Positions 36,361 through 49,150 of a stretch of 64,000 nucleotides of DNA are shown piece by piece. The position numbers and the translations under genes are program-made. The stretch covers positions 18,052,501 through 18,116,500 of the forward strand of contig JALIGW010000005.1 in assembly GCA_023053685.1 (NCBI GenBank), in the 5' to 3' direction. This DNA comes from Diadophis punctatus similis. Its lineage: Eukaryota > Chordata > Lepidosauria > Squamata > Dipsadidae. Within the stretch, counting starts at the first letter, position 1, and the number at the start of each line of letters is the position of its first letter. The notes under the pieces were generated by a model. That model made no database searches. It was not told where the DNA came from and saw nothing but the letters and a program-made list of their open reading frames with translations.

Positions 36361-36864
36361 TCTCCAGTCCCTTTTATACTGGCTTACCAGCCCTTTAATT
36401 AATCTCTGAAACATAAGAACGTTGGCTTTGCTCTCTGTAGAAACTAATATTTAAAATAATGAAAGAGATTATTAGATGTGAAAGGGCTGTATTTATGTAG
36501 AATAAATTCTTCATATGTGTGAAATTGTAAGCATTGCAGCATAAATCTATTACACATGTTTCAATATAATTGTAAAGCTGGGGTATTTTTCACATAGTAT
36601 ATATAGGCCCTCAAGGAATAATCAAAAACTGGGATAGATAGCATCTAATTTGCTAGTACAAGCTTTTTATTTTTATTTTTTTTAATGTCGTATAAAGAGT
36701 ATATAGATTATAATGAAGATGACATATATGAGTTGCATAAATTGAATATTATTAGACAAGTAGATTATTATTATAAAGTAAAAGATTCATACTTTGTCAT
36801 GTCTTCTTTATTGCAAAACAAAATATTTTGGTAACAATATAATACTCAGGCTATATACAGTAAA
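36361..36864. other. AT-rich stretch without gene or named repeat
   Basis: Nothing recognised. Confidence 0.5.
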
Positions 36865-36995
<131 letters not shown>

Positions 36996-36999
36996 AAAT

Positions 37000-39290
37000 T
37001 CCATAGCATTTATGCTGCAGTGGTTAAACACATGATTTTATTAAATTTTAAATGAGAAAATGCTGAATAGGAATAATTGTTCTTTATCTTCAGGAAATGG
37101 TTTTAGATTATTATAGTAGAATTTAAGCATGGAGGTACCAATCCTTAGTCAATCTTGGTTGATCTCAAAATCTTGATAGGAAAAGCACCTGGTAATACCT
37201 GGTAGCTGTAGCTAAAGCTGTAGATTAGGCTAGACTAGGAAATAAAAAAAAATCGCGGATGAAGAGAATTTCAGACCAATTCCACAACACTTCCATGAAA
37301 ATTGTATGCATATAGTCAATGGTGTTCAGGTATGAATACAGACAACTAGGATATATTTACCTGTTTTTAGCAAGCTTTGTAAAACTGCTATCTTCTGGTT
37401 AGACGTTTAAAGTTGTGTTAAAGAAAACTTCTTAAAATATCCATGGAAGTTTTAAATAGTCACTTTAAAAATCTTATAAGGTCTTATTACCAATATAAGA
37501 TGCTGCCATGAAACACACAAGCATGATAGAAATAAATAAGAACCAAATGTGCAACCAACATCATAGGTTTCATTTGTTTAATGATGTCTGGTGATATCAT
37601 GTTTGTTTTTTCATTCCCTTTCTTTGCAGACTAGAACCATGTGGGACTATTTTTAAACTAAAATCTGAGACTTAAGGAATGCTACATCTTCAATTCTAAA
37701 ATCCCAGCAGTTGTTATTCACTTATAGATGACCTGCAGTGGTGACAGAATGTACCATAAATATTAAGGGCAGGAAATAAAAAAGCTGCTAGGTTTCTGGA
37801 GATTTTAAGGACATGGGTATCCCAATATTCTCTAGTTGTCAGGTATGCTTCTATTCATCCGTGAGTACTCATCTAATTATAAAGGCAGCAATGATCAAGC
37901 CCCCTCAAAACCACAAAACAATTTAAGCAAGAGCAGAGCTGCAATTTTTATTTGGTTCCATTTCAGTTTCTGCAGAGATCTTGATTATAAACTACAGTCA
38001 ATTACAAGACATTTTACTGACCATAAGAATATAGGACAGTAAAAATAATCTTTACACACACATGTGTACACAAACTGGATTAAAGAAAGAGACAGATCAA
38101 CACAAGTACACATTTATTTAAAGATTTTTCAGTGGCACAGTGTTTGTTCAACTTAATATATATTCTAAAATTGCAATACCCTGCTTCAGATTTCACAAAT
38201 GTGGGGAAAAGTTGCCTGTTCTTGGGATAATAAACCCATTCTACCTTGCAGGATGATGGTTCTCCATCTTGTAGTTGAAGCACACTGATTATCTTCCGGG
38301 AGGAAAATGCAAGAGGATTTTCTGTTATAAATAAATCCTGTGACTTATTTTAAGAAGATAGTTCAAACTGTGGCAGATACCCAGTTCTCATTTGAATGCA
38401 GAAGGGAAGAGGATTTGCAACTGAGTGAAGGATTATGTTTGTGTGTTGCATATGGAAAGTATAGCCAAGGGAAAGTTTTATTTAATGCTGAGGCCCTCAA
38501 GTTTCTTCCTTGATATGTTTTAAATAATTTGAACGTGATATTAAGGCGCCCATTCATCCCTATTTCTTGGTTCCAAATTTATGATGCTACTAGTTGTGTC
38601 ATTCAGGGACAAGTTGTAATTCTGGTGTAAAACAGTATGTAACGTGCAGCCTATAACATTTGTTAAGATACTTTAGGCTTCATACAAATAACTGAAATAT
38701 AATATATCTTGAAAATGTAAAAGAAGGAAAAAAAGAAAAAGACACAAAAACTACTCTATCTGCATGACAACCAAGTCTATCACATGAAGCAGGAAAAGGG
38801 CAGCCTTATCTGCAGTTGGCTTATGTTTACTAGCCCTCTCTTCTCTTGGAAGCTTCTCTGGGGAAATAGCTGAAACCTCCCCAGAATGTAAGCTTAGATC
38901 CTGCAATTATCTTGTTTGTGCTGAAAGCACACCACTGTCTTGTTCATGCAGGATTTTGATAAATATTATTAGCACAGCCTTCTAACTACCCTACTATTGC
39001 TTCAGATTTTAATAAGAAAAAAGGATTGAGAAATGGCTACTATATATAATTGCTTTTTTACTTTCATTTTAATCCATTTTTAATTTATGTACAGACAGCT
39101 TGCTTTGATGCTTGAAAACGAGGAACACTGCTGCTTGTCTCATGGTTCTTTCATTGACTATTGGAAGACTCACTATTCTGCATTTAATGTTGGGATCAAG
39201 ATCAGATCTGGCTAGATTGGACTTTTCCAGCCTAAGTAGAGACTGAGACTCTTACTCCTGGTTATATTGACTTGAAATCCCAACAGATCT
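37000..39290. other. Stretch without gene or named repeat
   Basis: Short open frames up to 68 codons, none with a domain. Nothing else recognised. Confidence 0.5.
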
Positions 39291-39294
39291 GGAC

Positions 39295-39921
39295 TACTCA
39301 TCTGTCTGGAACCCACACTACATATCAGACATTAACACAATTGAGAATGTCCAGAGATACTTCACAAGAAGAGTATTACAGTCCTCTGTTCACAACAGAA
39401 TACCTTACGAAACCAGACTTGAAATTTTGGGACTTGAAAATTTAGAACTACGCCGCCTTCGATCTGACCTAAGTGTAGCTCACAAAATTATCTGCCACAA
39501 TGTCCTACCTGTTAACGACTACTTCAGCTTCAACCACAATAATACACGAGCTCACAATAGATACAAACTTAATGTAAACCGCTCCAACTTGATTGCAAAA
39601 AATTCGACTTCAACAACAGAGTGGTTAATGCCTGGAACACTTTACCTGACTCAGTAGTTTCTTCCCCTAACCCCAAAAACTTCAACCTCAGATTATCTAC
39701 CATCGACCTCACCCCATTCCTAAGAGGTTGGTAAGGGGCGTGCATAAGCGCACAATCGTGCCTACCGTTCCTGTCCTAATGTACCCCTATATTCATACCT
39801 CTTTTACTCTTATTCATGCTTGTACTATTACATATATATTCAATCATGTTTTACTGTTTATACTTTGCTTATAATCATATATGCTTGACAAATAAACAAA
39901 TACAAATACAAAATACAAATA
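39295..39921 (+). mobile_element. 5'-truncated non-LTR LINE (CR1/jockey group), copy 2
   Basis: Begins at TACTCATCTGTCTGGAACCC, which corresponds to about 33952 in copy 1, and ends in TTGACAAATAAACAAATACA. The coding tail (LEILGLENLELRRLRSDLS, 39427 onward) has a stop and a frameshift near 39597. Confidence 0.8.
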
Positions 39922-40014
39922 CTGCAATGTGCTTTACATGGGACTGCAGGAGGCATAGAATGCAGTGGCATTGGCAATTATATGTGCTTCCTGATCACGG
40001 TATTTTCTGCTCCA

Positions 40015-40525
40015 TGACTTGCATTGGTTGCTAGTGTCCTATGCTTAATTCAAGTTACTGGTAGTGACCTGTACAACCCTTCATGGCATGGAGCTCTGTT
40101 ATTTCAGGGATCCCTATTCCCTGAGTGTACCCATCCCATTAGGTCCGAGAGGAGAGGCATGATCTGGATTCTATGCATCTAAGGCTATCTAGTGGGGCAC
40201 AGGAAGAGAATCATTCCTGTTGTGATACCTACCTTTTGGAACATCATATCCCAAGAGAATAAATTGGCCTGATCCTGCTGACCTTTCATAATGCCTTAAA
40301 GACATGAATTTGTCAACAAACTAGGGAAGCCGGATATGTGGCAGAGCTCATGCAATGGCGATGTTGCTGGGTTCTTGGCTGATCTGTTTAACTTTGGTTG
40401 ATGACATGAGTTGTTTTTATTGTTATAGGTTTTATGGTGTTTTTACCTGCCGAGAGATAGGAAATTGAGATGGGGGGCATATCAATTGAAATAATGAATG
40501 CATAAATGAATAGATAAATAAATGG
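40015..40525 (+). mobile_element. Degenerate L2-like LINE 3' part
   Basis: ACTTGCATTGGTTGCTAGTG, CCCTTCATGGCATGGAGCTC and the ATGAATGCATAAATGAATAG tail follow the block order of the L2-like ORF2 end (LHWLP..., KALHGM...). No open frame survives. Confidence 0.5.
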
Positions 40526-42046
40526 AAGGGTATAAATGTAGAAGGCTGAGTTAAAGTCTAACATGAGGGTGGTTTTTATACTGGGCTGCTGTATAGGATC
40601 TAAATATGATACAGCATATCACATTTAGATCCTATACAATTAATAAAGTGGGACCATTCATATTTTGTACCCCACATTTTGAGAGTGCTGAGACAATATA
40701 TTTTCAGTTCCAAAGGTTGGATTTTGTTAGATATTTTTTAAAGTGGCATCCAATGGTTTTACTTACATAGTTCTTTCTGTTAATCAAGTCTGAAATGTGC
40801 CATAGTGGATTTGTGTCTAATCTTGCATATTTTAAAAGTTGCAAGGTTTAAACCATGCATGGAATGGTCAGTTTTCTATATGTTCTCTCCTTTTTTAAAT
40901 CTCTTAGAAACTTTAAAAGATGCTTTACTTCCAGAATGATATGTAATCTTGGGAAACTTTCAGAGGAATAAGAGGGATTGTAAACAAACTGATTCACCCA
41001 TTATTTTGTTTTATGACTACTGTTGCTTTAATTCAGTGTTGGAGTCTAGTGCAGCAGGTCTGAATGCTGAGATGAAGCCAAGAGAAAGTAGAATTGCCCA
41101 AGATTAATAGGCATTACTGATAATGTTGTTTATAGCCATATTGTTCTCAGGGCTCAATGGTTATAGTTGGGTGAAAAGATATCTCAGAAGAGATGGGCAC
41201 AAGTCAGTTCAAGGATTTGGATAAATGATTCAGAGGGGATATGAAGATATCCATAAAGGGACCCAGTCACAAACAACAGGACAAAACCACATAGCCTCCT
41301 TGCCTAGTATGAGGATAACTCACTGTTTCCTGAGTGTTTCCATGTCTTGTATCTCAGGGTCCCACAGATGAAACAACCTGAGTGTGGCTTAAGTCGCTAT
41401 ACTATAAAGTGATATTTCTTCTAATTATCTCCCTTAGAATGCTATATTCTGACGATGGACGGCATGTTGGTGTGCATCAGGGAGGCAGCTTCAAAATACA
41501 TGCTCCATGCTGATAATTCTGTGGCTCCAAATGGTTTTGTGGGAACATACACTTTGAACCCTGGTATCTTTGTCTGCCTTCAATCCTTTTTTGGCTACAA
41601 GAGAGACTGGAATTCCCACTTCTGCAGACCCTCCTTTTTTTTAATGGGTTAGTCAGCCCATTAAAGTAAGAAGCCTTGAAGTTGCCTGGCTTCAATTATG
41701 CAATTGAAATTAGAATTGAAAGGACTGGATCCTGTAGTCTGCCTGGCAAGGGATTCCCTTCCCAGAGACTGCTGCTTCTAGGAGCTCTGGTTCCTCCCTT
41801 CTTCTTCTGATGAAAAGTTTGGGGCTCTTGCTCCTACAACAATCAATCCCAACAGTTAAATCCATGTCCCAAACTCTACTTTCTTCAGCAGCAGTAATCT
41901 GTTAGTGACATGTTAGCTGCTCAAATCCAGATGACCACCAGAGGGTGCCAGGAAACATAATATCCTGTAATTCTTTGCTGCTCAAGCTCAATTGGTCAAC
42001 AGTACAATGGGAAAGAAAGAAAAGAAGTGCATGGAGTAATTAGAGC
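40526..42046. other. Stretch without gene; one local hairpin
   Basis: A 15-bp perfect inverted repeat occurs at 40591-40637 (GTATAGGATCTAAAT and its complement, 17-nt loop). Otherwise nothing identified. Confidence 0.5.
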
Positions 42047-42054
42047 GTTTAGCG

Positions 42055-42435
42055 CAGTGATGGCGAACCTTTTTTGGCTCGGGTGCCAAAAGGGTGCGCG
42101 CGCGTGCCCACACCCATAATGCAATGCCCTCCCCCTGTGCATGCGTACAACCCCCTGCTGCCCCCCACGCATGCACACAACCCCCCCACGCTGCACCTCC
42201 ACGCATGCACACACACCTCACTGAAGCCTTTGGATTTCCGGTAGGCCCGTTGGGCTGTTTTTCGCTCTCCCCAGGGTTCAGGAGGCTTTCCTGAAGCCTG
42301 GGGAGAGCGAAAACAGCCAAAAAGAAGGCCGGAAATAAGCTGGCGAGCGTGTGCATGCGTGCTGGAGCTGACATAGGGCAACGCCTTGCGTGCCCTCAGA
42401 TATGGCTGAGGTGTGCCATAGGTTCGCCATCACTG
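42055..42435 (-). mobile_element. Non-autonomous hAT (GATGGCGAACC family), copy 2
   Basis: Ends CAGTGATGGCGAACCTTTTT and CATAGGTTCGCCATCACTG. The 8-bp duplication is GTTTAGCG/GTTTAGTG (7 of 8). Inverted relative to copy 1. The same internal hairpin is present (42258-42283 against 42289-42313). Confidence 0.9.
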
Positions 42436-42443
42436 GTTTAGTG

Positions 42444-44045
42444 TGTTATTTGGAAGTCTTGTGCTAGATGATGTGCGGTAGGGCTGAAATGTCAACTGAA
42501 GGAGCCATTCATCAGGTTTTTATAATATTGTGCATTGAAATTGCAATGAATAGCAACACAGCACAGATTTGTGTCATCTTTGTTCTAACATCCTCCATTT
42601 TTGCCTCTATTCTCCTAGACTCCAAGGAGCCACAGATCCCAACAGTTTATTTCCTCATGTATTCTATTTGGGGAAACTGATTACCTCAAGCGATTTCCCC
42701 CACATCTGGATGGGAAGAGGCAGATACCTATCCATTACTGTAGGCAGAGGCCTCAAATGGATTGCCAGTTTCATCTATGAATGAGATTTATTTCCATTCA
42801 CAAAAAAGACTCTGCTGAATCCAGTTCAATTACATCACATGCACACACTAATTCTCATGTATTTATAGATTCAGAAACTGCAAGATATAAGATGTGGGAT
42901 TTGTCAGAGGACAGTAGAACTTCCTGTTTGTAGTCAACATTGTTTGTAGCAACTTCTTGGTAGAGTTTTCTACCAAGAAAACTCTACCAACTCTACCATA
43001 CATTAAATAATATGTTATAGTGTTTAAACAAAACTCAATAAAAATTCAAATTTCATCTATTATGAACAACGTAATTCTCAAATCAACCTCTTTTTTAAAA
43101 TAACATTCTATATAAACAGGATTTTAAAACAGAACTTGTGGAAAATGCATTCACTTTCACTTCTGCCTATAAGGTGGTTTATGAATGACATTCCTACTGA
43201 ATAAAAATTATTGCTTGGGAGCTTCTTAATGGCTGGGAACTGGGTGTTCAGGCTGATTATTTGATTTCCAGGCAGAAAACTTTATTAGTCCTGGTTTTAC
43301 ATCATTACTTTCCCATGGAAGTTTTAGAGTAGCAAATATGAACTGGCATTGCCTAAAATATTAATGAGTTCTGATTGGTCATTTGCATTTGCAGATAAGA
43401 TTTAAAGTACTCAAAGCACATGATGTATTTAAAATATCTGAAGGAATTAATCTATTCTGTCTCTAAAGTAGATGACTTGATGGAGTATAGTGCGGGAGGC
43501 CTCCATTGAAGATACACTATGAGCTAAAATGCAGCCAAACCGCTGTATTTTGTGAGCACAAATGAAAAGAGCTCAGTAACATCTTTAACATCTACTCTCT
43601 TTTACCAATATTACACATGTATGATGATGAGTCTTTTTATTGATCTTGTTGTCTTGTTATACAAGATGTTTTTGCAGAGATTTACCATAATAATGCTCTC
43701 TAATGAAGCTGATTATGTCTCCCATAAGGCACATTAATATATGAATAAATTGTTCTTAAGGTAGGTCTATTTATCACAAGAACAGCAATAAGCATAATAC
43801 AGTGTTCCATAGAGCATAGTATACCCTCTAATATATGTATGCATCCAATATTTATATATTTTTCTTAGACTCATTTCAAGAACAATGAGCAGCCGAAACT
43901 CTTGATATTAAAAGAAACAGACAGTGAGCAAGGAAAATGTTAGACGTTCCATGTAAAAATGCCCATCACTTAAACTGGTTGATAGTAGTCAGATTAAAAA
44001 CCATGGGCTATTTTTTTAACAGAAAAAACATTAATAGTGGTATGA
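42444..44045. other. Stretch without gene; one strong local hairpin
   Basis: A 14-bp perfect stem lies at 42957-42990 (TTGGTAGAGTTTTC, loop TACCAA, GAAAACTCTACCAA). One octamer lies at about 43381. No coding recognised. Confidence 0.5.
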
Positions 44046-44053
44046 CTGTGCAT

Positions 44054-44410
44054 CAGGGGTGGGTTCCTCCAGATCGCCTGAACCGTTAGCGACCTGCTGG
44101 TGATGTAATTTTGGCGTCACGGATCCAGTTCTGTTTGTGCCGGTCCGTGTTCGCCGCCATCTTTTTTTCTGAATGTTTGGTCGATTTTTTCTGTGTTTGG
44201 ATGGCTTCACAGCGTTCTGTGCTTTTAAAAAAGCCCTCCCGCCTGCCCCCGGGTTAATACTGGTCTTTATTTCTTCACTGAAGCACAGATGATGAGCTCC
44301 TCAGCTGTGTTTCGGGCTGAATCCACCTTCTGAGCATGCGCGGAAGTGAAATCGCGCAAGGGGACGTCACGACGCGAACCGGTGGCGAAGGTAAGTGAAA
44401 CCCACCCCTG
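44054..44410 (-). mobile_element. Non-autonomous hAT (CAGGGGTGGGTTC family)
   Basis: Ends CAGGGGTGGGTTCCTCC and GTGAAACCCACCCCTG. Exact 8-bp duplication CTGTGCAT at 44046-44053 and 44411-44418. It carries CCGCCATCTTT (reverse YY1-like) at 44154, GAGCATGCGCGG near 44333 and GACGTCA-type sequence near 44364. Inverted relative to the copies at 48356 and 50907. Confidence 0.9.
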
Positions 44411-44418
44411 CTGTGCAT

Positions 44419-45184
44419 AATGCAATTGGAGATGGTTAACACTAAGTAAAGTACTGTCAACGTTAAAGAAACATGTCCCATAGATTTAAGTGAGAAAAAT
44501 AGGAACGCACCGTCACTGTAATCACTCTTAAATAGTATGTCTGGAGCTGCTGAAGCTTGAACTGCAAACACCTCCTTGGGTGTCATACCAAAATTCTATC
44601 TTGTCCAGGATTCTAATTTTCATTTTGACCAATAAGGTGCACTCGAGAAGACTACAATCAAAACATGAGAGCAATGTAGTCTCCCAACAGTTCCCAGATT
44701 CTGAATTGGCCCTGTCTAGGCAGACTGGCTATTGGGTCCTTTTAGTCTGAAGATTGAAATAACAAATTTATCTTGTTCCAAGTCTTAAGTCATCTAAGAT
44801 TATTGTTTATGATTTAGACATGATGATTTTTATATAGGTGGGAAATAGGCTAACAAAATATTGGATTTTGCTCATTTTTTTCACACTCAAATACATGTGG
44901 AGCTGGCAGGCTGCAAAGCAAACTGGTAAATTCCAACATAATTTATTATTTCTTTTCTTTTTTACAAGATGTCTCTGTTCTCCACATAGGTGCTACAGGA
45001 TTCTGAGTGCTTTGTTTCAAAAAGTGCCCAATGATTCAGTAAGAAGACAATTTCGGCCGGATCGGTAAAGTACATCCTGTGGAGTTAATGCGAACCACTT
45101 CATCAAATTTGTTTTTTGGAAATTAAGTGCTTTGTGAACTGGCTAAACCACTGGCATGACAAATTTTCAGAGTATAGTCAAACC
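44419..45184. other. Stretch without gene or named repeat
   Basis: Nothing recognised. Confidence 0.5.
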
Positions 45185-45192
45185 CTCTATAG

Positions 45193-45780
45193 CAGTGGTT
45201 CTCAACCTTCCTAATGCCGCGACCCTTTAATACAGTTCCTCATGTTGTGGTGACCCCCAACCATAAAATAATAAAATTATTAGGAAACTCAGGGATGGGT
45301 TCTAACTTACCTCACTGCCGGTTCACTTCATCCTGCGCTGCGTGGGTGCGCCTCGTGGGTGCGTGGGTACTTTGTGCGCACATGCATGCACAGTGCTGAC
45401 ATTTTTAAAAAAAATTGCAAAAGCCAAAAACAAGATGGCGACGCATGCGCAGTGCTGGAAATTCGGCTTCTGCGCATGCTCAGAAGTTCCCATGGTACAG
45501 ATTTTTTTTGCAGTAGTCTATTTGCATTTAACAGATTAACAGAGTTGGAAGGGACCTTGCAGGTCATCTAGTCCAACCCCCTGCCCAAGCAGGAGACCCT
45601 ACATCGGCCTCTACCTAGGATCGAAGCATGTGTGTGGACCCGCCTGGAGACGGATAGAGGAACGGTGTCTCGGTTCCTAAGACCATCGGAAATATGTGTT
45701 TTCCGATGGTCTTAGGCGACCCCTGTGAAAGGGTCGTTCGACCCCCAAAGGGGTCGCGACCCACAGGTTGAGAACCACTG
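45193..45780 (+). mobile_element. Chimeric SPIN-ended hAT element, copy 2
   Basis: Ends CAGTGGTTCTCAACCTTCCT and ACAGGTTGAGAACCACTG, SPIN termini. Exact duplication CTCTATAG at 45185-45192 and 45781-45788. The interior matches the copy at 23215 (inverted): part of the CAGGGGTGGGTTC family from 45291, a TTCCCATGGTACAGATTTTT block, and a GTGGACCCGCCTGGAGACGG block. A CR1 fragment of about 102 bp accounts for its extra length over the 483-bp copy. Confidence 0.92.
45528..45625 (-). mobile_element. CR1-like LINE 3' end inside the SPIN chimera
   Basis: AACAGAGTTGGAAGGGACCT and ATCTAGTCCAACCCCCTGC are the CR1 3' end in reverse. GCAT flanks both sides. Younger than the chimera. Confidence 0.8.
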
Positions 45781-46094
45781 CTCTATAGCAACCATTTTGT
45801 GAGAATGTCTACAAAATGGTTTCAAAATACCAAATTTGGCCTTGCCCCCATCTGTACATACAATAGGATGTATAACATGCAAAACCAATGGGCCCTTCAT
45901 CTTAAATAGATGTAGGATAATCTACTAGGAAGACAACAGGTGGGAGCATAAATTACATCTTGTGAATCTACTAGTTCATCTCTAATCTTTGTATGGCTTC
46001 CAATAGATTTCAGATTCTCAAATGTTTATAATATCAACAATAAAATACACCTCCCCTGTATTAAATTATGGTGATGAGATAAAATATATATATA

Positions 46095-46229
46095 CCCTGT
46101 TTTCCCCAAAATAATACATTCCCTGATAATAAGCCCAATCGGGCTTTTGAGTGCATGGCAATAAGGCCAAGGGCTTATTTCAGGGTTCAAAAAAATATAA
46201 GACAGGGTCTTATTTTCAGTGAAACACGG
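46095..46229. mobile_element. TA-flanked MITE (GTCTTATTTTC family), complete
   Basis: Ends CCCTGTTTTCCCCAAAATAA and TTATTTTCAGTGAAACACGG, each next to TA. 135 bp. A Tc1/mariner-like TA target is inferred. Confidence 0.8.
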
Positions 46230-46243
46230 TATATACACATATA

Positions 46244-46467
46244 AAGAGAGAAGCAACTTAGAATTAAGGAGAAATTTCCTGACAGTTAGAACAATTAATC
46301 AGTGGAACAACTTGCATCCAGAAGTTGTGAATGCTCTAACACTGGAAGTTTTTAAGAAGATGTTGGATAATCATTTGTCTGAAGTGGTGTAGGGTTTCCT
46401 GCCTAAGCAGGAGGTTGGACTAGAAGACCTCCAAGGTCCCTTCCAACTCTGTTATTCTGTTCTATTT
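46244..46467 (+). mobile_element. CR1-like LINE 3' end
   Basis: GGAGAAATTTCCTGACAGTT, GTTGGACTAGAAGACCTCCA and CTTCCAACTCTGTTATTCTG form the typical CR1 3' terminus. Coding is broken. Confidence 0.8.
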
Positions 46468-46469
46468 AT

Positions 46470-48160
46470 ATATGGAGATCATTCTTTAAATAGAAAAAAG
46501 GAGTCCTGCTCAGTTCTGATACTAAAAAAAAACTTCTTAAGGCTTAATCTTGAAGGTTGAATTCTTCCCCTTCCTAAGTTAGTGGCTTGGCATAAAGAAA
46601 TGCCATCCTGCAAGTTATATTTCATTATTTTCTTGCAACTTTAGAACATAGAATAATAGGTTTGGAAGGAATTATGGCAAAACAACATCTAAATGATTAT
46701 CCCACTGAAATTATTTTGTCCTTTTATTGGGAAAAACAAGGCAGAGGAGGTTGGAGAGATTAAGCTGATTAAAAAATGTTTATTTCCCTAACAATAGCAA
46801 TGCTGTTTTGTTTTTTGAAAATGCAAAAAGCTAAGCTATAAGAAAATAAAGATTTTCAGTTGGACAGCAGAGTTCGTATTTTGTGACATCCTGCTTTCCC
46901 CTAATAAATGTTTACTCTGCTAATTTTCCTCCAGTGGAATTCATTTACTTTTCATTGTTGATTTGCTTTTGATAAGATATTTAGAAATTTTGTTGGCATT
47001 AGACAACTTTCCCTGATCTAGTATCCTCTAGTTGTGTGGGACTTCATTTCTTAAAAGTGTGTCTTGAAGCAGCTATGCTGGCTGATAACTTAGTTGCTTG
47101 GTTTAAGACTTGAGAATGCTAGGTTGGAGAAAGCAGCATAAAACATTAAAATTATGTTTCTTAATGAAGACTAACAACAACCAGTGCAGAAAAGATTGAC
47201 TACTGTCGCATTGCCATGATATCATATTGATTTTAACCTCCTTACGTTGTAAAGGATTGGAACATTTTATCTTATGTTGATCTCTTTGCTCATTGTGAGA
47301 TTTGCTCCTCAGCAGCCTGAATTGTCCATGCCTTGTTATTTGACCTTTCATATTTGCAGTTTATCTTTCAATATTTAAGAGAGAATGAATGTGAAATTAT
47401 TTTGCTAGGCAGGCACCTGGCATCTCAATCATTCTTGGAAGTAAATATTTGATTTAAATGGAACTTACTTTTATTTATTTTTTTAAAAAAGTTTAGGATG
47501 TAGATTGGATTACTTTATATCATTGCAAACTAGAGACAGTTGTATATAATGGGAAGTGTGGAGGACTATATAATCCGACAACAATAGTCAAATCGTTTTA
47601 AAAGCTGAAAAAAAGGCTCTGTTTACTCCTCAGCCTTAAATTTGTGTAATTCAGTGTTTGTTTGTTTTTGTTTTTTACTGCATGAATAATGTGTAATCTG
47701 CATGTATGATTGGGAATACCTTTTTCATCTGAGTACACTCCATTTTGATTTGTTTATCTCTGGGGTGCTTAACAATGAAGATGCCAGTTGTGTGGAGAGG
47801 AAGAGATTTGCTGAATCACAAAGAGCAGACTTTATCAGAAAAATCTAACAATGTGCCGTGCTTTGCTAAAGTGAGCAAAAGTGTGGCCAGCTGGAACTTC
47901 GAAATTTAACTCTAAGCCACTGGGACTGTTAAATCATAACCGAACTTATCTTTAATGAAGTTTTCCGAAATGGCACCCGACTACATAATCACCACAGTAT
48001 AACTCTTTTTAGCTGTAGTGTAAAGAGAAGGCACAGTGAAGCTTTTGACAAAAACTAGGATATACATCTGAACATTTGAAATTCAGAACTGGTGGATGCA
48101 AATGTCTCTCAAAGACAAATGAAGAAGTGAGATAACCTGCCTATGACATGGTGCTACCTT
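46470..48160. other. Stretch without gene or named repeat
   Basis: AT-rich. One octamer at about 48093. No coding recognised. Confidence 0.5.
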
Positions 48161-48164
48161 CATC

Positions 48165-49150
48165 CACCCACTCTATCTCCTAGCATCACTGACTAGTGCT
48201 AAACCCTTGAAGACCATTCAGAAGCTACAGCTGGTGCAGAGTGCAGCTACACGGGCCGTTTTGGGCCCCCCCCCAAGAATGGTCCCTGTGACACTACTGT
48301 TTTGTGAGCTGCCTTGGTTACCCATCTGTGTATACCAGTCTGGGTGTAATTCAAGCAGGGGTGGGTTCTAACTTATCTCGCTGCCAGTTCACTTCCTCCC
48401 GCGCCACATGGTTGCGCCTCATGGGCGTGCGCGCACGTGCACAGTGCCAAAAAATTGGATTTTTTAAAAAAAGACAAAAACAAGATGGCGACACATGAGC
48501 AGTGCCAGTAACTCAACTTCTGCGCATGCGCAGCAGAATTAAAAAAAAAGATGGCGGTTCCAATGGACTGGCACCGACGGAACTGGTTCCATGATGTCAT
48601 TGTGATGTCACCAGCAGGTCGTTACCGGTTTGGGCGAACCAGTCCAAACCGGGAGGAACCCACATCTGAATTCAAGATATTGGTGATCACCTTTAAAGCC
48701 CTTCATGGCATGGGTCCAGGTTACTTGAGGGTCCATCTCACCCCACTAGAAAGGCCCATAGCACTTGCGCCAGTAGAGGAGGCATGCTGCAGGTCCTATC
48801 AGACTGATTATTCCGACTGGCAGAGTCCAGAAAGAGGGCATTTCCTGTTGTTGTTCCTGCAGTCTGGAACATCTTGCCCCCCCCCCCCGATGTGAGGTTG
48901 GCTCCAACCTTCCTATCTTTTTATAAGGGCCTAAAGACGTGGCTCTGCCAGTTGGCCAGTGGCCCCAGTTGGGGAACAGCGCAATGCAGATGGTTGATTG
49001 AGTAATAATAGATCCCACCTCCCCCCACTCTGCCCCCGCTCTCCCCATGTATCCTTGGTTTTAATGTCTGATTTTAACTTTTTATGTTTTAACTGTATAT
49101 GTTACTCTATGGTAAGATGGGAAGCCAGTGAATTTTATAAATAAAAAAAT
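48165..49150 (+). mobile_element. L2-like LINE fragment split by a hAT
   Basis: Left part (48205-48355) reads LQLVQSAATRA and LPWLPICV in frames of the L2-like ORF2 end. The right part resumes at 48677 with KILVITFKALHGMGPGYL and ends in a short tail near 49148. Several stops and frameshifts. Confidence 0.7.
48356..48668 (+). mobile_element. Non-autonomous hAT (CAGGGGTGGGTTC family)
   Basis: Ends CAGGGGTGGGTTCTAACTTA and CGGGAGGAACCCACATCTG. Exact 8-bp duplication AATTCAAG at 48348-48355 and 48669-48676. Motifs: CAAGATGGCGACA at 48481, a perfect NRF1-type TGCGCATGCGCA at 48521-48532, and AAAGATGGCGGTT at 48547. Confidence 0.92.
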
